64,000 nucleotides of DNA from Streptomyces sp. NBC_01262 (lineage in GTDB: Bacteria > Actinomycetota > Actinomycetes > Streptomycetales > Streptomycetaceae): positions 2,522,501 through 2,586,500 of the forward strand of contig NZ_CP108462.1 of the NCBI RefSeq assembly GCF_036226365.1, written 5' to 3'. Position 1 is the first letter of the stretch, and every line of letters starts with the position of its first letter. A program made the translations under genes and the position numbers. This document shows positions 31,889 to 40,330 of the stretch, piece after piece. The notes below the pieces were generated by a model, which was not told the origin of the DNA, ran no database searches, and saw nothing but the letters and a program-made list of their open reading frames with translations.

Positions 31889-32212
31889 TCAGCCGACGCC
31901 GTCAGCGTCTGCCTGGCCTTCCGGGGCGAACAACCGGGCCAGGGCGTCGTCCGTGCCCTCGCCGTCCTGGGCCGTGTTCATGAGCGCGCCGCCCATCACA
32001 TCCAGGCGGCGGTGGATCCCTCCGAGAGCCGACATCGCGTGCTCGGCCAACTCGGCGTAATCCGCCGCCGCTTCGCGCGCCTCTGGCGCGTCGCCGAAAC
32101 CCGTCGCCGCTTCGAATGCCCTGGCGTACTGCTCCAGGTCGTACGCGTGCGTCGCGAAACTCCTCCCGAGCTTCGCCACCTCCGCGTGGCTTATACCGAA
32201 CCCGTCAGACAT
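31889..32212 (-). CDS. ESX-type small helical protein
   Basis: The 107-residue all-helical protein (MSDGFGISHAEVAKLGRSF, DVMGGALMNTAQDGEGTDDAL) has the size and pattern of ESX-secretion-associated proteins of the WXG100-related type, without a canonical W-x-G. It converges on the YrhB/SUKH gene with only six bases between stops. The ATG start lies in a lower-GC leader. An ESX substrate or partner role is inferred from family shape and location. Confidence 0.75.
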   Translation of the reverse strand: MSDGFGISHAEVAKLGRSFATHAYDLEQYARAFEAATGFGDAPEAREAAADYAELAEHAMSALGGIHRRLDVMGGALMNTAQDGEGTDDALARLFAPEGQADADGVG

Positions 32213-32258
32213 GAGATCCCCGTACTTTCCCCGTTGTCGCGGGTGACCACCCTACAAG

Positions 32259-32825
32259 TCACGGGCGGACGTAGCGGAGCAGCACGACCCCGTTGCCGAA
32301 AGCCCTGGTCCCGGTGAGCTCCAGAGCCGTCCGCGAGTCCGCCGCCGGGAACAGCGGCTTGCCCCGCCCGATCAGCACCGGATGGACGTACACCCGGTAC
32401 TCGTCGACCAGCCCGCGCTCCAGGAACGCCGCCGCGAGGTCCGCGCCCCCGAGCGCCAGATCGCCGCCCGGCTGCGCCTTGAGCGCCATGACCTCCTCGA
32501 CGACCACCTCCCGCACCACCGTGGTGTTCCACTCTGCCCGTCCCTCCGGCAGCGTCCGGGAATACACGGTCTTGGGCATGTCCCGCCAGATACCGGCGAA
32601 CTCGGCCATGGGCCCGGCAGCCGACGGGTCCGCGTCCGCGGTCGGCCAGAACCCGGCCATCAGCTCATGGGTGACACGGCCGCTGAGGAAGCCGCCCATC
32701 GCTCTGAGCTGCTCGTTGAAGTGGCTGTGCAGCTCGTCGTCGACCATGTGCCAGTCGATCTCGCGCTCCGGCCCCTCGATGAACCCGTCCAGGGACACCG
32801 ACATCATCAGGACGATCTTCCTCAT
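32259..32825 (-). CDS. Dihydrofolate reductase-like (RibD C-terminal domain) protein
   Basis: The 188-residue product has the DHFR-like RibD_C fold: MRKIVLMMSVSLDGFIEG at the start, FLSGRVTHELMAGFWP in the middle, and GGDLALGGADLAAAFLERGLVDEYRVYVHPV near the end. Stand-alone members are common in actinobacteria and are presumed NADPH-dependent reductases with unknown substrates. The ATG was preferred over an upstream extension because the motif starts there. It has no evident link to secretion. Confidence 0.92.
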   Translation of the reverse strand: MRKIVLMMSVSLDGFIEGPEREIDWHMVDDELHSHFNEQLRAMGGFLSGRVTHELMAGFWPTADADPSAAGPMAEFAGIWRDMPKTVYSRTLPEGRAEWNTTVVREVVVEEVMALKAQPGGDLALGGADLAAAFLERGLVDEYRVYVHPVLIGRGKPLFPAADSRTALELTGTRAFGNGVVLLRYVRP

Positions 32826-32932
32826 CACGGTCCTCACAGGGTTCGTCAGTTCGTTCGCTGTCCTGTTCGCGTCGGGCACCAAAAGGACCCTCCCTGGCCG
32901 CCGGGCTCCCCCGGCCGGTTACGATCCCGCTC

Positions 32933-33223
32933 ATGAGCGGCCCCGACACCACCACACAACCCCAGACCGGGCTCACCCCCCGGCAGGCACGACGCCTCCG
33001 CGTCATCCTGGCCTCCGTACTCATGGCCGTGATGGCCGTCCTCCTCGTCATCCGCCTCGCGGCCAGCACCTCCTTCCTGGTCGTCGCGGACTACGGCCTC
33101 GCCCTCGCCCTCTGCGGCACCGTCATCCAGCTCAGCCGCAACGGCCGCACCCGCCTCGGCACCTGGCTCCTCGTCCTCGGCGTCACAGCAGCCCTCGCCA
33201 CGGACTGGCTGCTACTGCCCTGA
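32933..33223 (+). CDS. Small membrane protein
   Basis: The 96-residue product has a short soluble start and three hydrophobic segments (about residues 24-44, 49-66 and 76-95). No family was recognised. It is divergent from the DHFR-like gene, about 107 bp apart. Confidence 0.75.
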   Translation: MSGPDTTTQPQTGLTPRQARRLRVILASVLMAVMAVLLVIRLAASTSFLVVADYGLALALCGTVIQLSRNGRTRLGTWLLVLGVTAALATDWLLLP

Positions 33224-33374
33224 CCCGGCCCTGCGGGACCTGATCGCCCCCTCCGCACCGGCTCCCGCCCTCGATGCCTGAGCCGACTTCAGCCAGCACA
33301 CACGCACGAAGCCTTGTGGGATCGTATTGCAGGCGTACCGTGCCGTAGACGCCACACGGGGAGAACACACGGTC

Positions 33375-33683
33375 ATGGCTGGCTACTACAAGGTGGAACT
33401 GGAGGCACTCGCCCAGCTCACAACGAAACTCGGGGAGTGCGCGGACGAGATGCGGTCCGCAATGGCGTTGCTGAAGGACATCGGCCCCAAGGGGTCCGGA
33501 TTCGCGGACCTGGAGAAGGCCTGCGACGACTTTCAGGACTCCTGGGGCTACGGCATCGGTCTGATTGCCGATGCGACTGGCGGCATCACCGAGGGACTCT
33601 CGGCGACGCACACGCTCTACGAAACGATGGAGCAGAACATCGCCCAGTCCTTCCAGTCGCCCGGGAAGGCAGAGGGCAATTGA
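33375..33683 (+). CDS. WXG100-like ESX protein
   Basis: The 102-residue helical protein (MAGYYKVELEALAQLTTKLGEC, FQDSWGYGIGLIADATGG) has WXG100 size, and the turn region reads SWGYG. A GGGGAG site lies upstream of the ATG. Its TGA overlaps the TTG start of the next gene by four bases, pointing to translational coupling. It heads a rightward run of four genes whose codon third positions are less G/C-rich than their surroundings. Confidence 0.8.
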   Translation: MAGYYKVELEALAQLTTKLGECADEMRSAMALLKDIGPKGSGFADLEKACDDFQDSWGYGIGLIADATGGITEGLSATHTLYETMEQNIAQSFQSPGKAEGN

Positions 33684-34117
33684 CGCCGTCCTCCGAGGCG
33701 ACAGCTGAATCTGCTTCCGGCCAGGATGCGTTCAGCTTCCAAGTCCCGCAGGTGTTCCACGAGATACCCCTCGGGCTCGGCGTCGATGAAGACACCTTCG
33801 ACGAGCAGATCCGGGGCTTCGCCGACGGCTACTGGGGCCGCCAGGAGGAACGGGAGCCTCTTCGCAAGCTGTTCGCAGCCATGTATTCGGTGAACTCCCA
33901 GCAACTGGCCGCGCAGGGCGCCGTGTACAACGCGCTCGGAATCTTCCCCCTCGGAGGCACAGCGGACGGCCTGCGGGCACCGGAGCGCGTGAGTCGCTGC
34001 ACACTCATGGTGAGCATGCGCGACCTGGACAATCCGGACCCGGGTCTGGCCGCCGCCGGCATAGCCGAGGCCCTTGCACGACGAGGCGACGGAGAAGCGC
34101 AGCATTCGGCGATCTAG
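33680..34117 (+). CDS. ESX-associated protein, probably truncated
   Basis: The 145-residue product starts at a TTG (GAGGG upstream) overlapping the preceding stop. Its sequence (VPQVFHEIPLGLGVDEDTFDEQ, LRKLFAAMYSVNSQQLAAQGAVYNALG) looks like the N-terminal part of a family that I recall as longer. It ends abruptly after IAEALARRGDGEAQHSAI. The next gene begins 14 bp later in another frame, so a recombination or deletion may have removed the C-terminal half. The function is unknown; it is tied to the WXG-like gene by coupling. Confidence 0.7.
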   Translation: MTPSSEATAESASGQDAFSFQVPQVFHEIPLGLGVDEDTFDEQIRGFADGYWGRQEEREPLRKLFAAMYSVNSQQLAAQGAVYNALGIFPLGGTADGLRAPERVSRCTLMVSMRDLDNPDPGLAAAGIAEALARRGDGEAQHSAI

Positions 34118-34131
34118 CCAAGGGCGGCAAG

Positions 34132-34716
34132 GTGGCAATCGGGGCCTTCAAGGGGGTCAAGATTCCCATGAACGTTCTGGACTTCGGCGCAAAGGCCGCA
34201 GACTCCTGGAAGCGCGCGGGGGACATCATCGACGCGGTGGGCGGAACCGCAAAGCTCGGCGACGACGCCGAAAAGTGGGTGGCGCGGAACTGGAGTTCCA
34301 TGGGCGACAAGGCTCACGCCATCCACATTACGGCGGACAGCTTCACCGATCGGCTCAAGGTCTCCGTGGCCAAGGAGTTCGGAGACTCAACTCTGTACGC
34401 CGGAACCGGCGCAGCAATTCAGAAGGTAATCCCGAAGTTGGTGGAAAGCACTCCGCTCGGACGCATTCCGCAGCTTGCCGACTCGGTCAAACCGATAGTC
34501 AATGACGCAGGTGAGACCGTCGGGAAATACGTCGACCCCAGATCCTGGACTGCTCGAGGGTACGAGGCCGTCACCGGCGCGAAGGGGATCTACAAAGAAG
34601 GTGCCCGGCTCGCGACTGGCGACGTCCAGTACTTGTCGGACAAGGTGCACGAGAAAATCGACCAGACCCGCGATACCGTCAGCGGGGTCATCGACCATAT
34701 GAACCCCTTCGGATAG
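34132..34716 (+). CDS. Hypothetical protein in ESX accessory operon
   Basis: The 194-residue product starts at GTG with AAGGGCGGCAAG upstream. It is amphipathic and helical (VAIGAFKGVKIPMNVLDFG, RAGDIIDAVGGTAKLG, ASAVKE-like regions further on) with no membrane segment or motif I recognise. Repeated Ala/Gly/Lys helices recall the central parts of ESX effector proteins, so it may be a small effector or a fragment of one. Confidence 0.65.
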   Translation: MAIGAFKGVKIPMNVLDFGAKAADSWKRAGDIIDAVGGTAKLGDDAEKWVARNWSSMGDKAHAIHITADSFTDRLKVSVAKEFGDSTLYAGTGAAIQKVIPKLVESTPLGRIPQLADSVKPIVNDAGETVGKYVDPRSWTARGYEAVTGAKGIYKEGARLATGDVQYLSDKVHEKIDQTRDTVSGVIDHMNPFG

Positions 34717-34729
34717 GCAGAGGGCACAG

Positions 34730-35416
34730 ATGATTAACCCCGGCCCGGAGTGGGGAACCAGAGTTCCGAACGCTCAAGTCCGCCCGCCATCATCCAGTTT
34801 CTCATTCAAGGCGGGATTCGCAGTTCCGACCCACTTCGAAGTCCGTCGGGAAAACCGATCGCCGAAATACATGCTCTGGTCGTCGAGTGGCAGCAGAGAT
34901 GACGCCCCGCTGGCACAGGTCTTCGAGATGTCGGCAACGTCGTTCTGGATCCACGCCGGCGCAGATGGCACCCCACTGTGCTCGGTGCAGTCAGCCGGCC
35001 CGGGCACATTTGCGGTGGCCGACAGCGACGGGGCACCGCTCGGGCTCATCACCCGGCGCCCCGGGCGCTTCCTGCCCTGGCCACGGCGCATCCGTTGGAC
35101 GTTCAGTACCCCCACGGCGCCACATTCCTCCACCGCCAAGGTAGGCACGTGGTACGCGTGGCTGTTCTACCTGCTGCTCACGCCCTTGTGGCTTCCCTGG
35201 TGGCTGTTCTTGCTGTTCCGCTCACTGTTCGATGACGGTTCCTACACCGAAGGTCTCGCCGGACCGAAACGCACCCGCTGGCACGCGGCAGGTACCGGTG
35301 TCGCCCTGGACAAGCGCGGCATCAACGCCACCGTCTACCACCTCCAACCCCAGCGACTGGACTACCGCCTCGCCTACGCACAGGCAGTCGTCTTCATCGC
35401 CCGTGCGTCGTCCTGA
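34730..35416 (+). CDS. Hypothetical membrane protein
   Basis: The 228-residue product has a long soluble N-terminal part of beta character. One strongly hydrophobic Trp/Leu-rich segment follows (residues about 142-165, WLFYLLLTPLWLPWWLFLLF), then a short basic tail. No family was recognised. It is the last gene of the rightward four-gene run and is followed by a clear terminator. Codon third positions are less biased than in housekeeping genes nearby. Confidence 0.72.
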   Translation: MINPGPEWGTRVPNAQVRPPSSSFSFKAGFAVPTHFEVRRENRSPKYMLWSSSGSRDDAPLAQVFEMSATSFWIHAGADGTPLCSVQSAGPGTFAVADSDGAPLGLITRRPGRFLPWPRRIRWTFSTPTAPHSSTAKVGTWYAWLFYLLLTPLWLPWWLFLLFRSLFDDGSYTEGLAGPKRTRWHAAGTGVALDKRGINATVYHLQPQRLDYRLAYAQAVVFIARASS

Positions 35417-35438
35417 CGCGCATTGTTCCTCCACGAAG

Positions 35439-35472
35439 CGAGGGGCCGCAGTCCGAAGACTGCGGCCCCTCG
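35439..35472. terminator. Bidirectional terminator
   Basis: Perfect 15-bp arms (CGAGGGGCCGCAGTC and complement) close a CGAA tetraloop. It sits between a rightward gene and the convergent mycosin gene. Confidence 0.88.
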
Positions 35473-35491
35473 CCAATTCGTACGTTGCGTC

Positions 35492-36850
35492 CTACTGGTT
35501 GGGCCACTGGTTCGGCGGCTGCTGCTGCGAGGCGTACGGATTCTGCTGCTGGTACGGGTTCGGCCCAGGCGCCTGGCCGGGATGCGGCGGATAGCCCGTC
35601 GGCGGCTGCTGCTGCCAGCCACCACCCGGCGGCGGCATGGGACCGGACCCCGGACCGTTGCGGCGGCCGCCGCGCTTGGACAGGACGATGAGCAGGATGA
35701 CCACGATGACCAGGACGGCGGCACCGATGGCAACGAGGACACCGATGCCGAGACCCGAGGAATCCGACGACGCGGAGGAGTTGGCCGCGTCCGAGCCCCC
35801 TGACGTGGCGGCAGCCGAGGGAGAGCCGGACGCCGAGGAGTCAGCACCGGTCGACTTGAGCGGACCCTGCTTGGATCCGGCCGGAATGTCGTCGACCAGA
35901 GCGTGGTACGGGCGGATGAAGCCGTAGCCGTAGTGCTTGTCCGGGAGGGAAAGGCCGCTCTCGGAGGACGGCAGACCCGCCGTCTTCACAAGCCGGTTGG
36001 CGATCTGGCCGGCGGTGAGGTCCGGGTACTTGGAGCGAAGGAGAGCGGCGGTGGCGGAGACGTAGGCGGTGGCGTCAGAGGTGCCGTCGGCCAGATGATA
36101 GCCGCCTCCATTGCTCGCGGATCGGATGTACACGCCGGGAGCGGTGAGCATCAGGGCAGATCCGTAGTTGGAGTCCTCCCACACCACTCCGTTCTTGTCG
36201 ACGGCCCCGACACCGATGACCCCTGGGGCAGCAGCAGGAAAAGACACCCTGCTCGCGCCGGTATTTCCCGCACCGCCGACGAGGAGAACATCCTTCTCGG
36301 CCGCGTAGGCCACGGCTTGCTTCTCTTCATCGGTGTAGACGATGCCGTGATCGAAGGACATGTTCACTACCGACGCGCCCTGGTCCACGGCATACCGCAG
36401 CGCTTCGGCCCATTCAGTCCCGCCACCGGTCGACGTGTCAATGTTGATTTCAACCGGAAGAATCTTGGCGTCAGGGGCGAGTCCCTTTACTCCCTCGGAG
36501 TCACCAGATCCGTGCCCGTGTCCCGCAATGAGCGATGCCATGGCGGTGCCATGGTCGTCCTCATCGCTTCCTGGCTCATTGCGATTAGCCGTACCACCGG
36601 TGACAAAGCTCTTGCCCGGCAGGACACTTCCGGAGAGATCCGGGTGCGTGCCGTCCACGGCATGATCGATCACTGCTACGGTCACGCCCTTGCCCGTCGA
36701 CTGCTCCCACACCTGCTCGGCGTCGAAAGCGGTCAGCGGCCACTGACTTTCCCTGATGCTGTCTGCCGAAGCGACCGGCGCGGTTCCGAAGAGCAGCGCT
36801 CCCGCCACCACCGCGCCGCCCACCGCACGCAGCGTCCGCGTGAAGCTCAT
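35492..36850 (-). CDS. mycP: Mycosin-like subtilisin protease (first copy)
   Basis: Mycosins are membrane-anchored S8 proteases of ESX systems, needed for machine stability and substrate processing. The 452-residue product has a signal peptide (residues 1-29), catalytic Asp62 (AVIDHAVD), His100 (DDHGTAMAS), oxyanion Asn196 (GGAGNTG) and Ser258. It then has a Ser/Ala-rich stalk, one transmembrane helix (about 363-390) and a Pro/Gln-rich cytoplasmic tail. The serine context GTSDATAYVSA departs from the usual GTSFAAPYVAG, but the triad is complete. It is the last gene of a leftward ESX series; a hairpin lies between it and the gene before. Confidence 0.92.
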   Translation of the reverse strand: MSFTRTLRAVGGAVVAGALLFGTAPVASADSIRESQWPLTAFDAEQVWEQSTGKGVTVAVIDHAVDGTHPDLSGSVLPGKSFVTGGTANRNEPGSDEDDHGTAMASLIAGHGHGSGDSEGVKGLAPDAKILPVEINIDTSTGGGTEWAEALRYAVDQGASVVNMSFDHGIVYTDEEKQAVAYAAEKDVLLVGGAGNTGASRVSFPAAAPGVIGVGAVDKNGVVWEDSNYGSALMLTAPGVYIRSASNGGGYHLADGTSDATAYVSATAALLRSKYPDLTAGQIANRLVKTAGLPSSESGLSLPDKHYGYGFIRPYHALVDDIPAGSKQGPLKSTGADSSASGSPSAAATSGGSDAANSSASSDSSGLGIGVLVAIGAAVLVIVVILLIVLSKRGGRRNGPGSGPMPPPGGGWQQQPPTGYPPHPGQAPGPNPYQQQNPYASQQQPPNQWPNQ

Positions 36851-36875
36851 GCTGTTACACCTCTCCTACGTGAAC

Positions 36876-36905
36876 GGGGCCCGCAGCCCGGAGACTGCGG
36901 GCCCC
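36876..36905 (-). terminator. Hairpin upstream of the first mycosin gene
   Basis: An 11-bp perfect stem (GGGGCCCGCAG and complement) with an eight-base loop lies after the stop of the WXG-like gene. It probably ends that transcript or reduces readthrough into the mycosin gene. Confidence 0.75.
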
Positions 36906-36940
36906 TTCGCGCTTCCGCCGGTCACAGACTCGGCATCGGT

Positions 36941-38539
36941 CTACTCGATGACTCGGGGAGCCACATTACGCTCGGGCGTCCAGGTCTCCTCATCCTCGAT
37001 CAGGTAGTCCGGACGCTGACCCTCGCGACCTTCCTCCTCGCCCCGGCCGCGACCGTGCGAGCCAGGCGCGCCTGCCATGCCCCGGCCGCTCTTGCTGCCG
37101 GTCGTGCCCGCTTGCGAACCGCCGCGACTGCGGTGGAGGCCGGATCCGCCCTGGGATCCGCTGCCGGTCTTGCCTCCCTTGGACGCGCCGCCGACGACTC
37201 CGCCCTTCTGCCGGGCCAGGGCGCCGCGGCCGGTCGCACCGGCGCCGCCCGCGCCCTTACCCCCAGCGCCGGCCCCGGCTGCGCCAGGCATGCCGGAGCG
37301 TCCCATGCCGGACCCGGTGCGGCCTGCGGCTCCGCTGCCGAGGTTCGACGCCGAGGCTCCGGCGATGCCGGAGGTCCCGGAGGTTCCACTGCCCGTGGTG
37401 CCCAGGCTGCTGGAGCCCGTACCGCTCAGGGAGCCGGTCCCGCCGTAGCCGCCGCTGGTTCCGGTTCCGGAACCCAGGCCCGTGCCCCCCGATGTGGTGG
37501 CGCCCGAGGTGTAGCCGTCCAGACCCGTTCCGATCGAGCTACCGGTGGAGGGAGACGTGAGATTGGAGCCGGTCAATGGCCTCGTCGACGTTTCACCGCT
37601 GCCGATTCCGCCGGTGACACCGTCGGTTCGGGGCGAGGTGGCCGTGATGGGGGTGTACCCCGACCCTGACCCGATCGAGGATGTAGAACCCTTGTAGCCA
37701 CTGGAACTCGGGGTAGCGACCGCGGTCGGCACTGCCGCGATGGCCCCGACATTCGCGTTGCTGTTGCCGCTTCCGTCGTCGCCCTGCCCCTCGGTCGTTC
37801 GGTGTTCGACGCTGGCGGACGTAGGCGGAACCAGCCGCGACGCGCTGCTCTTGTAGGCCAGCGCCAACTGCTCCATGGGGATCGCCGCTTCGAGCGAGCG
37901 TTCCTTCTCCTCGGAGATCTGTCCCCTGTTGTTCTCCAGCGCTTGTGCGGTGCTGATGTTGGGGTTGGCCAGGTCAGCGTTCAGCTGGCTCTCGTCACGG
38001 CCGGTACTCAGGCCGAACATGCCACCGATGGCCGCGGTCACGCCGCCGCTTCCCGGGAGGATGGTGTTGGAGACGATGCCCAGCGCTCCCGCGCCGGAGG
38101 TCATCGTGTTTCCGATGAAGTCCAGTCCGCTGTCCATGAGGCTGGGTTCCTGGACCGCCATGACCTGGCCGTAGGCGTCCTGGAGGCTCTTCGCGGAGGC
38201 GAACATCACATCTGAGACGTTCTTCGCGTACGGAGCACCGTTGTTGAAGTTCTGGGCGATGACATTCGCCTGACTGGCGAATCCCATGGCGGACTCGCCG
38301 TGCCACGTTTCCAGGACCTTGTTCACGGCATCCGTGAACTGCTTCAGGATTCCGCCGGTGCCGTCGGTGCCCACCAACAGGTCATGGACGTCGAGCCAGT
38401 TCTGGGCGACATCCTCCACTGTCTGGACATTGGCGTCCTCCAGCATCGCCTTGAGGTCCTTCAACCCCTTTTGGTTGAAAGGAGTGTCCGGCTTGAGCCT
38501 GCTGGTGCTGCCACCGCCACCGCCATCTGCTACCAACAT
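36941..38539 (-). CDS. Large WXG100-domain protein with Gly/Ser-rich tail
   Basis: The 532-residue product has an N-terminal helical domain with a W-H-G turn at residue 79 (VLETWHGESAMGFASQ), resembling a WXG100/PPE-like module in size (about 180 residues). The remainder is Gly/Ser/Thr-rich, then Gly/Arg-rich. It ends with a short acidic segment (YLIEDEETWTPERNVAPRVIE) that may be a binding or export signal. It is likely an ESX substrate or a surface-exposed accessory. The ATG has GGGGG upstream. It follows a smaller helical ESX protein by 42 bp. Confidence 0.85.
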   Translation of the reverse strand: MLVADGGGGGSTSRLKPDTPFNQKGLKDLKAMLEDANVQTVEDVAQNWLDVHDLLVGTDGTGGILKQFTDAVNKVLETWHGESAMGFASQANVIAQNFNNGAPYAKNVSDVMFASAKSLQDAYGQVMAVQEPSLMDSGLDFIGNTMTSGAGALGIVSNTILPGSGGVTAAIGGMFGLSTGRDESQLNADLANPNISTAQALENNRGQISEEKERSLEAAIPMEQLALAYKSSASRLVPPTSASVEHRTTEGQGDDGSGNSNANVGAIAAVPTAVATPSSSGYKGSTSSIGSGSGYTPITATSPRTDGVTGGIGSGETSTRPLTGSNLTSPSTGSSIGTGLDGYTSGATTSGGTGLGSGTGTSGGYGGTGSLSGTGSSSLGTTGSGTSGTSGIAGASASNLGSGAAGRTGSGMGRSGMPGAAGAGAGGKGAGGAGATGRGALARQKGGVVGGASKGGKTGSGSQGGSGLHRSRGGSQAGTTGSKSGRGMAGAPGSHGRGRGEEEGREGQRPDYLIEDEETWTPERNVAPRVIE

Positions 38540-38581
38540 CCGCTAGCCCCCAATACCCATCGGTTCTGCGCCGGTCACCGC

Positions 38582-38920
38582 TCAGACTCCCATGCTTGTG
38601 CCGCCGGAAGCGGAAGTGACCGTGCTTGCGTGCTCGGCTTCCTCGTACTGATCCTTGGCCTTCTTGGTCTTCTTGCCGAAGTCGTCGATCAGGCCTTCGA
38701 TCTGAGCAAGGATGGTGTTCTCGATGTAGTCCTTCATCACGGCGTGGGCATTGCGCAGTTCTTCTTCCTCCGAGAAGTTCTTGCCCAGTGCGCCGGCCGG
38801 AAGGTACGTGTTGTTCGCGGCTTTGCCTTTCGTTCCGCCCATGTCTCTCAGGACGTTGTTCAAGGCGGTGATGACCTCGTCCAGGGCGCTCAGATCAACG
38901 CCGTATTGGCTAGCGGCCAT
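38582..38920 (-). CDS. Small helical ESX-associated protein
   Basis: The 112-residue protein (MAASQYGVDLSALDEVITALN, FSEEEELRNAHAVMKDYIENTI) is all helical and of WXG100 size but lacks a clear W-x-G. The start codon overlaps the stop of the second mycosin as TAATG, so the two should be translationally coupled. It may pair with the larger WXG-domain protein encoded next. Confidence 0.8.
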   Translation of the reverse strand: MAASQYGVDLSALDEVITALNNVLRDMGGTKGKAANNTYLPAGALGKNFSEEEELRNAHAVMKDYIENTILAQIEGLIDDFGKKTKKAKDQYEEAEHASTVTSASGGTSMGV

Positions 38921-40179
38921 TACAGGGCCTCCCCGTGTGTGTTGATTGGATGCTTGCGGCGCCAGTCGCGCATCGCGATGCCGGAGCCGACGACGACGGC
39001 GATGATCAGGACGCCGCCGCCGACGACGTATATGCCGTAGCGGGTGTTCCGCTCCTCCGGGGTCTCACCGATGGTCAGGACGCCGGGGACGATGGAGTTG
39101 CCGGCGTTCTGGATCTGGGTGGACTCGGGGTCCTCGGTGGCTTTGTCGCTGGGCGGGGCATCGTCGGTGAGGGCGGCCACCGGGTCGACGACGCCCCAGC
39201 CGACCAGGGCGTTGTGGCCGGACTCGGTGCGCTCGGCGGTCTGTTCGATGCGGGCGACGACCTGGGCGGGGCTCCATTTGGGGTACTTGGAGCGGACGAG
39301 GGCGACGACGCCGGCGACGTAGGGGGCGGCGAAGGAGGTGCCGTTGTCGATGCACTGACCGCCCTTGGGGACGGTGGAGACCATGTCGACGCCGGGGGCG
39401 GCCACGCCGACGAAGTCGCCGGGCTGGGAGAAGGAGGCGCGCTCGTTGTTGCGGTCGGAGGCGGCGACGGCGAGGACGCCGGGGAAGGAGGCGGGGTAGG
39501 TCAGTTTCTCCTTGCCGGAGGCGCCGTCGTTGCCGGCGGCGGCAACCACGACGGCGCCTTCGTGGATGGCGTCCTCGACGGCTCTCTCCAGGTCCGAGCC
39601 GGGCTGGAGGGCCTGGGAGGTGTCCTGGGAGATGTTGATGACGTCGGCGCCGTGCTCGACTGCGTAGTCGATGGCGTCGGCCATGGTGCCCGCGGTGCCG
39701 CTGCCCTCGGCGTCGTTCTGGCGGATGGGGATGATGGTGGCCTGGGGGGCGATGCCGACGAAGCCGGTGCCGGCGACGGGGCGGGCGGCGATGATGCCGG
39801 CGACCTTGGTGCCGTGGCCAACGGGGTCGTCGGTGCCGTCGCCGCCGGGGGCGATGTAGTCCTTGCCGCGAGCGTCGGGGTCGATGGCCTGCCGGAGCTG
39901 GCTGTTGTCGTTGTCGACGCCGGTGTCGATGACGGCGACCTTGACGCCGGCGCCGCGGGAGTTCTCCCACATCTCGTCGAGGAGGAGACGCTGGAGGGAC
40001 CAGGGCTTACCCGCGATGTTGGCGCCGCCGAAGTTGCAGGAGGCGTTGGCGATCGGAATGCTCGGGTCGTCGGCGCCGGTGTCTGCGGCGGCGGGCGTGG
40101 CCACGGCCAGGCCTGACAGGCCGACGAGGCCCAGGGCGCACAGGGCTGCCGCGGCGGACTGTGCGGCGCGAGATCCCAC
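38920..40179 (-). CDS. mycP: Mycosin-like subtilisin protease (second copy)
   Basis: This 419-residue S8 protease has an N-terminal signal peptide (residues 1-32), catalytic Asp85 (AVIDTGVD), His122 (GHGTKVAG) and Ser282 in the canonical GTSFAAPYVAG. Asn217 lies in AAGNDGA. A single transmembrane helix near residues 385-405 and a short basic tail complete the mycosin layout. It is closer to the standard mycosin pattern than the copy at 35492. The GTG start has a GGGGGAA site eight bases upstream. It lies downstream of the WXG100 pair, with tandem decamers in its leader. Confidence 0.94.
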   Translation of the reverse strand: MGSRAAQSAAAALCALGLVGLSGLAVATPAAADTGADDPSIPIANASCNFGGANIAGKPWSLQRLLLDEMWENSRGAGVKVAVIDTGVDNDNSQLRQAIDPDARGKDYIAPGGDGTDDPVGHGTKVAGIIAARPVAGTGFVGIAPQATIIPIRQNDAEGSGTAGTMADAIDYAVEHGADVINISQDTSQALQPGSDLERAVEDAIHEGAVVVAAAGNDGASGKEKLTYPASFPGVLAVAASDRNNERASFSQPGDFVGVAAPGVDMVSTVPKGGQCIDNGTSFAAPYVAGVVALVRSKYPKWSPAQVVARIEQTAERTESGHNALVGWGVVDPVAALTDDAPPSDKATEDPESTQIQNAGNSIVPGVLTIGETPEERNTRYGIYVVGGGVLIIAVVVGSGIAMRDWRRKHPINTHGEAL

Positions 40180-40200
40180 GGGTTGGTTCCCCCTGTTTAC

Positions 40201-40230
40201 ATGCGTACAGATGCGTACAGCTGCGTGCGG
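40201..40230. repeat. Tandem 10-bp repeats in the mycosin leader
   Basis: ATGCGTACAG occurs twice in a row, followed by a third, partly matching unit (CTGCGTGCGG). A 10-bp period matches one helical turn, as in some activator or repressor sites. It lies 22-51 bp upstream of the second mycosin start. Confidence 0.6.
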
Positions 40231-40250
40231 ATACGACTGGTGACGCGTAA

Positions 40251-40283
40251 GGGTGGACGCACCTTGAAGCGGCGCGCCCACCC
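40251..40283 (-). terminator. Hairpin downstream of the WXG100 pair
   Basis: A ten-base stem with one mismatch (GGGTGGACGC against GCGCCCACCC) lies after the esx genes. It could separate the highly expressed small proteins from the mycosin series. Confidence 0.6.
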
Positions 40284-40330
40284 TCGATGTTCGTACGGAG
40301 TGCCGGAGTGCCGGTGGTACGGCGGCTCGG

